Of a stretch of 19,171 nt of DNA, positions 14,146 through 19,171 are shown piece by piece. This DNA is from Bacillota bacterium. Its GTDB lineage: Bacteria > Bacillota > Clostridia > Acetivibrionales > DTU013. Every line of letters starts with the position of its first letter. Position 1 is the stretch's first letter. A model generated the notes under the pieces. The model worked only from the letters and a program-made list of their open reading frames with translations. It made no database searches and was not told the DNA's origin. The DNA lies in NCBI GenBank assembly GCA_023409615.1, contig JAEYRF010000010.1:1-19171 (forward strand). The letters run 5' to 3'. The position numbers were made by a program, and so were the translations under genes.

Positions 14146-16761
14146 ATGCCAGTTACACCAATGATGCAGCAATATCTGGACATGAAAGATCAATACAGTG
14201 ATTGTATTCTCATGTTCAGACTGGGTGATTTTTATGAAATGTTCTTTGATGATGCCGAACTGGCGTCACGAGAGCTTGATATTACACTGACCGGGCGAGA
14301 TTGCGGGCTTGAAGAACGGGCTCCTATGTGTGGCGTCCCTTTTCATGCTGTGGACGGCTATATTTCCAGACTTATTTCTAAGGGCTACAAGGTAGCAATA
14401 TGTGAACAGGTGGAAGATCCCGCATTAGCAAAAGGGCTTGTGAAGAGGGAAGTCATCAAAATAGTAACGCCCGGAACAGTCACTGACAGCTCAATGTTGG
14501 ATGATAAAAAGAATAATTATCTTGCCTGTATTTATGCTAAAGGACCTATGTACGGTCTTGCAATTGTTGATGTTTCAACCGGCGAATTTTCAACCACTCG
14601 GATTACCTGGGGAAATACTCACTCCAAGCTTTTTGACGAGCTTGCCAAGTATAGCCCCGCTGAAATCCTGACAAATCAAATATTATATCAATCCGCCGAG
14701 ATAACCGGCCTGCTTCGCAATCGTTTTAACGCTTACATCTCGCCTATGGAAGACCAGTATTTTGCAGATAGGTACGTTCTAGATATCCTGACCCGGAAGT
14801 TTGGAGATAATCCACTGCCCGCAGACACCTCAGAACTTAGCATCAATGCTTGCGGTGCATTGCTGACATATCTGGAACAGACTCAGAAAGTGGGGCTTGA
14901 GCATATCAGGAAAATCGTTCCGTATAAACTGGAAGAATTCATGATGCTCGACCTTTCAACAAGAAGAAATCTGGAACTCACTGAAACAATGCGCGATAAA
15001 AGCCGTAAGGGAACCTTACTTTGGGTGCTGGATAGAACAATGACATCTATGGGTGCCAGAACACTGCGCAGATGGCTGGAACAGCCGCTGGTCAATTCGG
15101 GTGACATCCGGGAACGCTTGGATTCTGTGGAAGAGTTGAAGGACAAATTCATGGTACGGATGGAGTTGAGAGAGCTTTTCAAAAGGATCTATGATATTGA
15201 AAGGCTTATGGGGAAGGTCGTTTTAGGCAGCGCGAATTGTCGTGATCTTATCGCATTAAAGAATTCCCTGGGACAGCTCCCTTATATCAAAGATATCCTG
15301 GCCTCCTGCAGCTCTGAGCTTATTCTTCGCGACAACAGCTTGATGGATAAACTGGAGGACTTAACAGATCTGATCGAAAGTTCGATTACAGATGACCCGC
15401 CTGTATCAGTCAAGGAAGGTGGAATCATAAAATCCGGCTGGCATGAAGAGGTAGATAAGCTAAGGTGTGCAACTACCGAAGGGAAACAATGGATAGCCTC
15501 TCTTGAAGCTGAAGAAAGAGAAAAGACAGGCATAAAAAATTTGAAAATAGGCTTTACAAGAGTTTTTGGTTATTATCTTGAAGTTACGAAATCTTACTTT
15601 CATCTTGTGCCTCAGGAATACATCAGAAAGCAGACTCTTGCTAACTGCGAAAGATATGTGACGCAGGAGCTTAAGGAGATGGAGGAGACTATTCTCGGCG
15701 CAGAAGGCAAGATTATTGAACTGGAATATCGAATATTTACTGAAATCAGGGAAAAAATCGCATTGCAGGTAGGCCGCGTAAAGCAGACAGCTTACTGTCT
15801 GGCTGAAATTGACGTGTTATGCTCACTTGCGGAGGCTGCTGACCGTGAGAATTACTGCAGACCGGAAGTTAACAGCGAAGGTATAATCCATATCATTGGA
15901 GGCAGACATCCTGTTGTTGAGAAAATGCTGGAGACAGGAGCGTTTGTTCCAAATGACACGTTGCTTGATCCGGACGAGAACAGACTGTCCATCATTACAG
16001 GTCCGAATATGGCCGGAAAATCCACATATATGCGCCAGGTAGCATTGATTGTGCTGATGGCTCAGTTAGGCAGTTTTGTACCCGCCGATACAGCCGTGAT
16101 CGGTATTGCAGATCGAATCTTCACAAGGGTCGGCGCATCTGACGATTTAGCAGCAGGCCAGAGTACTTTCATGGTTGAAATGACAGAGGTAGCAAACATA
16201 CTTGAAAATGCCACGCCAAAAAGTCTGATTATACTTGATGAGATCGGCAGAGGAACCAGTACCTTTGACGGACTAAGTATTGCGTGGTCGGTTGTTGAGT
16301 ACATATGTGACACAGAAAAAGTCGGCAGCAGAACTCTATTCGCAACGCATTATCATGAATTGACTGAGCTTGAAGGTCATCTGACAGGAATTAAAAATTA
16401 CTGTGTTGCTGTGAAGGAAAAAGGTGACGACATAATATTCCTGAGGAAGATCATTCGTGGCGGAGCTGACGGCAGTTATGGCATACAGGTGGCAAAACTT
16501 GCCGGTGTTCCAAAGATTGTCACCGAAAGGGCAAAGGAGCTTTTGAAGGAGTTGGAAGCCGCCGATATAAGCAAACATAGGGCAAAAAGACGAAAGCTCC
16601 CTCTTGACGGTCAGGTCGAACTATTCGTTGTAGATGCAAAAGATGATAAGCTTGGCAAGGAAGTGCTTGAGGAACTGAAAACTATTGATGTCTCAACAAT
16701 TACACCGCTGGATGCCATGAATACTCTGTATAACCTGCAGCAAAAAGCGAGGAGGGGCTGA
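14146..16761 (+). CDS. mutS: DNA mismatch repair protein MutS
   Basis: Recognises base mismatches and small loops in DNA and recruits MutL in an ATP-dependent way. From ATG 14146 the protein has 871 residues, close to the usual length. It begins with the MutS1 sequence MPVTPMMQQYLDMK. The mismatch-reading motif is GDFYEMF with Phe29 and Glu31, which marks a true repair MutS and not MutS2. The core and clamp domains follow. The ATPase domain has Walker A GPNMAGKST at 619-627, Walker B LIILDEIGRG with Asp698 and Glu699, and the ATHYHELTEL segment. The C-terminal region after about residue 800 is the usual helical dimerisation tail. The stop lies two bases before mutL, so the two are cotranscribed and probably translationally coupled. 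Confidence 0.98.
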   Translation: MPVTPMMQQYLDMKDQYSDCILMFRLGDFYEMFFDDAELASRELDITLTGRDCGLEERAPMCGVPFHAVDGYISRLISKGYKVAICEQVEDPALAKGLVKREVIKIVTPGTVTDSSMLDDKKNNYLACIYAKGPMYGLAIVDVSTGEFSTTRITWGNTHSKLFDELAKYSPAEILTNQILYQSAEITGLLRNRFNAYISPMEDQYFADRYVLDILTRKFGDNPLPADTSELSINACGALLTYLEQTQKVGLEHIRKIVPYKLEEFMMLDLSTRRNLELTETMRDKSRKGTLLWVLDRTMTSMGARTLRRWLEQPLVNSGDIRERLDSVEELKDKFMVRMELRELFKRIYDIERLMGKVVLGSANCRDLIALKNSLGQLPYIKDILASCSSELILRDNSLMDKLEDLTDLIESSITDDPPVSVKEGGIIKSGWHEEVDKLRCATTEGKQWIASLEAEEREKTGIKNLKIGFTRVFGYYLEVTKSYFHLVPQEYIRKQTLANCERYVTQELKEMEETILGAEGKIIELEYRIFTEIREKIALQVGRVKQTAYCLAEIDVLCSLAEAADRENYCRPEVNSEGIIHIIGGRHPVVEKMLETGAFVPNDTLLDPDENRLSIITGPNMAGKSTYMRQVALIVLMAQLGSFVPADTAVIGIADRIFTRVGASDDLAAGQSTFMVEMTEVANILENATPKSLIILDEIGRGTSTFDGLSIAWSVVEYICDTEKVGSRTLFATHYHELTELEGHLTGIKNYCVAVKEKGDDIIFLRKIIRGGADGSYGIQVAKLAGVPKIVTERAKELLKELEAADISKHRAKRRKLPLDGQVELFVVDAKDDKLGKEVLEELKTIDVSTITPLDAMNTLYNLQQKARRG

Positions 16762-16763
16762 CC

Positions 16764-18722
16764 ATGGGCAATATAATTATCCTTGATGAAAACACTGCCA
16801 ACAAGATAGCAGCAGGCGAAGTGATTGAGAGGCCCGCTTCTGTCATAAAGGAGCTTGTAGAAAATTCGATTGATGCAGGAGCCGACAATATCAGCGTAGA
16901 AATTCGCAATGGCGGTATTTCATTCATACGTGTAATAGATAATGGCAGTGGAATATCAGAGGATGACGTCGAAATGTCATTTGAAAGACACGCTACCAGC
17001 AAAATCCGAAGCGTAGACGACCTTGACTCCATTACAAGTATGGGCTTTCGCGGTGAAGCTTTGGCAAGTATTGCCGCAGTCTCCGATATACAGCTGACTA
17101 CCAGAGTGAAGAGCTCTGTCCAGGGGGTATCGGTAAACGTAAAGGGCGGTTGTGTTCTCGAAATCAAGCCTGTTGGATGTCCAATCGGTACATCTCTGGC
17201 AGTCAGAGAGCTGTTTTTCAATACACCTGCACGATATAAATTTTTGAAAAAAGATTCCACTGAGGCAGGTAATATTGCAGATGTACTCAATCGAATCGCT
17301 TTGGGATATCCGGATATTTCTTTCAAAATGGTCAGTAATGGATCTGTGCTTTTTCACACACCGGGAAACAATGACCTAAAAAGTACTGTATTCAGTATTT
17401 ATGGAGCAGAAACTGCAAAACATCTGCTGCCGGTAAACTATGAGGATGAGCACGTAAAGATAACCGGATATATTGGAAAGGCTGAAATTGCACGGTCTAA
17501 CAGAAATCATCAGTCGGTTTTTGTAAACAGAAGGTATATCCGTAACAGGACAATATCATCAGCCATCGACTCAGCTTATTCAACATTTTTGATGAAGAAT
17601 AAGCATCCATTTGTCTTGATAGATATTCGTCTTAACCCTGCGACTGTGGATGTGAATGTACATCCATCTAAAATGGAGGTAAAATTCTCTAATGAGCAGG
17701 ATATATTCAGAGCTGTTTATCATGCAATAAACGGTACATTGCTGTCCCAGTCGACCATTCGCACATTGCCGGGCAGTGATAACGCACCTGGTAATAACAA
17801 TTATTCAGAAAAACAGGTTTATTCCACAAAATCGGACTATGCCACAAAATCGACTAATTCCACGAAACCGGCCTATACCTTCAGCGAGAAGCAAAATATC
17901 CAACCTGCATACACACAACAAGACTTTGAGCATGTCAGGAAGGAATTGGATCGCAAGAGGGAAGAGGCAATCTCCGGTAAGTCTTATGAAGCATCAGTGG
18001 CTTCAGATGTTACAACGACATCAGAAGTTTCAGCGACATCAGAAACATTACAAAAAGATGTAGGGCAGGAATTGCAGAGATATGAATCAACAGGATCCGA
18101 AGCTGCTCCTTCTGTAGGTGAAAGGACAGCCGCCTACTCACTGTTTAATAACGCAAGAATTATAGGACAAGCCTTTTCCACATATATCTTACTTGAAGCA
18201 GAAGAGTGTTTGTTCCTGCTTGATCAGCATGCTGCACATGAACGGATCCGCTATGAGGAGCTTAAGAGTGCATATGATAAAAAGGAGCCGCTTTCACAGA
18301 TGCTGATATCAGGCGTTCCTGTGGAACTTACCCCAAGTGAATACCAGTTTGCGTTGGCCGAATCAGCCTTCTTTGAATCAATGGGATTCTCTTTTGAATC
18401 ATTCGGCCAGAATGTCATTCTTCTGCGTGCTGTGCCATTTGTTCAGGATAATACCGATACAAACAAGCTGTTTCTAGAAATACTTGAATTCGTGATGAGC
18501 GACCGGAAAGGCGAAAAGAGTATCATTGCAGATGAAACATTATATACAATGGCGTGCAAATCAGCGGTGAAGGCCAACAAGAAAATGTCTGAGCCTGAGA
18601 TACAGGCTTTGTTGGACAGATTGAGCGAATTAGAGAATCCATATACCTGTCCCCATGGCCGTCCGGCTATACTAAAGCTGAGACAGTATGAACTCGAAAA
18701 ATTGTTCAAACGAATTGTATAA
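16764..18722 (+). CDS. mutL: DNA mismatch repair endonuclease MutL
   Basis: Couples mismatch recognition by MutS to strand incision. It has 652 residues. The N-terminal GHKL ATPase shows KELVENSIDAGA (Glu30, Asn34), DNGSGI and GFRGEALASI. The conserved QSVFVNRRYIRN and VNVHPSKMEVKF complete this half. A linker of about 130 residues with short repeats separates it from the C-terminal dimerisation domain. That domain carries the endonuclease motifs DQHAAHERIRYEE (Asp487 to Glu499), ACKSAVK (Cys598) and CPHGRP (Cys629, His631). This is therefore the nicking type found where MutH is absent. Start ATG 16764 has AGGAGGGG overlapping the end of mutS. Confidence 0.98.
   Translation: MGNIIILDENTANKIAAGEVIERPASVIKELVENSIDAGADNISVEIRNGGISFIRVIDNGSGISEDDVEMSFERHATSKIRSVDDLDSITSMGFRGEALASIAAVSDIQLTTRVKSSVQGVSVNVKGGCVLEIKPVGCPIGTSLAVRELFFNTPARYKFLKKDSTEAGNIADVLNRIALGYPDISFKMVSNGSVLFHTPGNNDLKSTVFSIYGAETAKHLLPVNYEDEHVKITGYIGKAEIARSNRNHQSVFVNRRYIRNRTISSAIDSAYSTFLMKNKHPFVLIDIRLNPATVDVNVHPSKMEVKFSNEQDIFRAVYHAINGTLLSQSTIRTLPGSDNAPGNNNYSEKQVYSTKSDYATKSTNSTKPAYTFSEKQNIQPAYTQQDFEHVRKELDRKREEAISGKSYEASVASDVTTTSEVSATSETLQKDVGQELQRYESTGSEAAPSVGERTAAYSLFNNARIIGQAFSTYILLEAEECLFLLDQHAAHERIRYEELKSAYDKKEPLSQMLISGVPVELTPSEYQFALAESAFFESMGFSFESFGQNVILLRAVPFVQDNTDTNKLFLEILEFVMSDRKGEKSIIADETLYTMACKSAVKANKKMSEPEIQALLDRLSELENPYTCPHGRPAILKLRQYELEKLFKRIV
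17820..17873 (+). repeat. Three 18-bp repeats in the MutL linker
   Basis: Three in-frame 18-base units (17820-17837, 17838-17855, 17856-17873) share the core TCCACAAAATCG, with small changes, and encode YSTKSD, YATKST and NSTKPA. The linker region is normally variable and disordered, and repeat slippage in multiples of three would change its length without breaking the gene. Confidence 0.8.
18003..18038 (+). repeat. Two 18-bp repeats in the MutL linker
   Basis: Units at 18003-18020 and 18021-18038 encode SDVTTT and SEVSAT. A partial third copy begins at 18039 (SET). This block is separate from the one at 17820 but has the same unit length. Confidence 0.65.
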
Positions 18723-18727
18723 AGTTC

Positions 18728-18744
18728 ATTGTACTGGGTACAAT
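18728..18744 (+). repeat. Perfect short hairpin between mutL and miaA
   Basis: ATTGTAC (18728-18734) and GTACAAT (18738-18744) are exact reverse complements around TGG. No T-run follows, so it is not a terminator. It lies 31 bases before miaA and just ahead of its purine-rich ribosome binding site, so it could be an mRNA hairpin or a small operator. Confidence 0.45.
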
Positions 18745-18775
18745 TGGTAAATAGAGAGGGGGGACAAATTCTTCA

Positions 18776-19171
18776 ATGGAGCCTGTAATCGTAATTGTAG
18801 GCCCGACTGCATCCGGAAAGACCGGATTATCTATAGAACTTGCAAAACTAATTAATGGTAGTATTGTTTCTGCTGACTCAATGCAAATCTACAGATACAT
18901 GAATATCGGAACTGCAAAACCGGATAAATCAGAAATGTTCGGCATCAAGCATTATATGATTGATGTGGTTAATCCCGATGAAAACTTCAGCGTAGCTAAA
19001 TACCGTGAACTTGCGCTTGATTCTATAAGAAATATACTCAGCGAAGATAAGCATCCCATTATTGCCGGAGGGACAGGTCTCTATATTAATTCTCTTCTTT
19101 ATAATATCAACTTTTCGGAGACGATATGCGACATTGAATTAAGAGAAGCATTAAAAGCAGAGGCACTGGAG
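18776..19171 (+). CDS. miaA: tRNA dimethylallyltransferase, 3' end outside window
   Basis: Transfers a dimethylallyl group from DMAPP to N6 of A37 in tRNA, making the i6A37 that MiaB then methylthiolates. The first 132 of about 310 residues are present and the frame is open to the window end. Visible motifs are the P-loop GPTASGKT at residues 9-16, SADSMQIYRYMNIGTAKP with the catalytic Asp34, IKHYMIDVVNPDENFSVAKY, and IIAGGTGLYI. ATG 18776 follows the purine-rich AGAGAGGGGGG (18753-18763) at a slightly long spacing, and no other in-frame start is nearby. It ends the visible miaB-ylbF-mutS-mutL-miaA cluster, and the two tRNA modification genes bracket mismatch repair. Confidence 0.97.
   Translation, partial: MEPVIVIVGPTASGKTGLSIELAKLINGSIVSADSMQIYRYMNIGTAKPDKSEMFGIKHYMIDVVNPDENFSVAKYRELALDSIRNILSEDKHPIIAGGTGLYINSLLYNINFSETICDIELREALKAEALE

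Noticed and set aside
16700..17326. A 208-codon open frame on the minus strand across the mutS-mutL junction
   Set aside because: It lies entirely antisense to two clear genes, has no ribosome binding site that I can see, and its translation resembles no family I recognise.

Overview
The window looks like a piece of a Clostridia-type (Firmicutes) chromosome. The evidence is moderately AT-rich DNA, strong AGGAGG-type ribosome binding sites, a class 1B dihydroorotate dehydrogenase with its PyrK electron-transfer subunit, a YlbF-family protein, and the order miaB-ylbF-mutS-mutL-miaA. All supported genes lie on the + strand. I see no tRNA, rRNA, insertion sequence, integrase, CRISPR array or replication origin.

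Region 1 (1-7682) is the distal part of a pyrimidine biosynthesis operon: pyrF (5' end cut off by the window), carB, pyrK, pyrD, a histidine-phosphatase-family gene and a divergent, long pyrE. Together they make carbamoyl phosphate, oxidise dihydroorotate, add ribose phosphate and decarboxylate to UMP. The carB-pyrK spacer holds four imperfect 16-bp tandem repeats.

Region 2 (7683-8067) is a 385-base stretch without a conventional gene. It carries a consensus sigma-A promoter (TTGACA, 17 bp, TATAAT), an 11-base perfect Shine-Dalgarno match, a 36-codon leader ORF and a strong rho-independent terminator placed just before an ABC transporter operon. The pairings visible by eye suggest transcription attenuation controlled by translation of the leader. 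This is the most interesting part of the window.

Region 3 (8068-12120) holds two ABC-2-type permeases and their ATPase, with overlapping reading frames, followed 28 bases later by a GH3 NagZ-like beta-N-acetylhexosaminidase lipoprotein. All four probably share the attenuated promoter.

Region 4 (12121-19171) is a nucleic-acid maintenance operon: miaB (tRNA methylthiolation), a YlbF-family gene with a Cys-rich tail, mutS, mutL (endonuclease type) and miaA (3' end cut off by the window). A promoter candidate overlaps the end of the nagZ-like gene.
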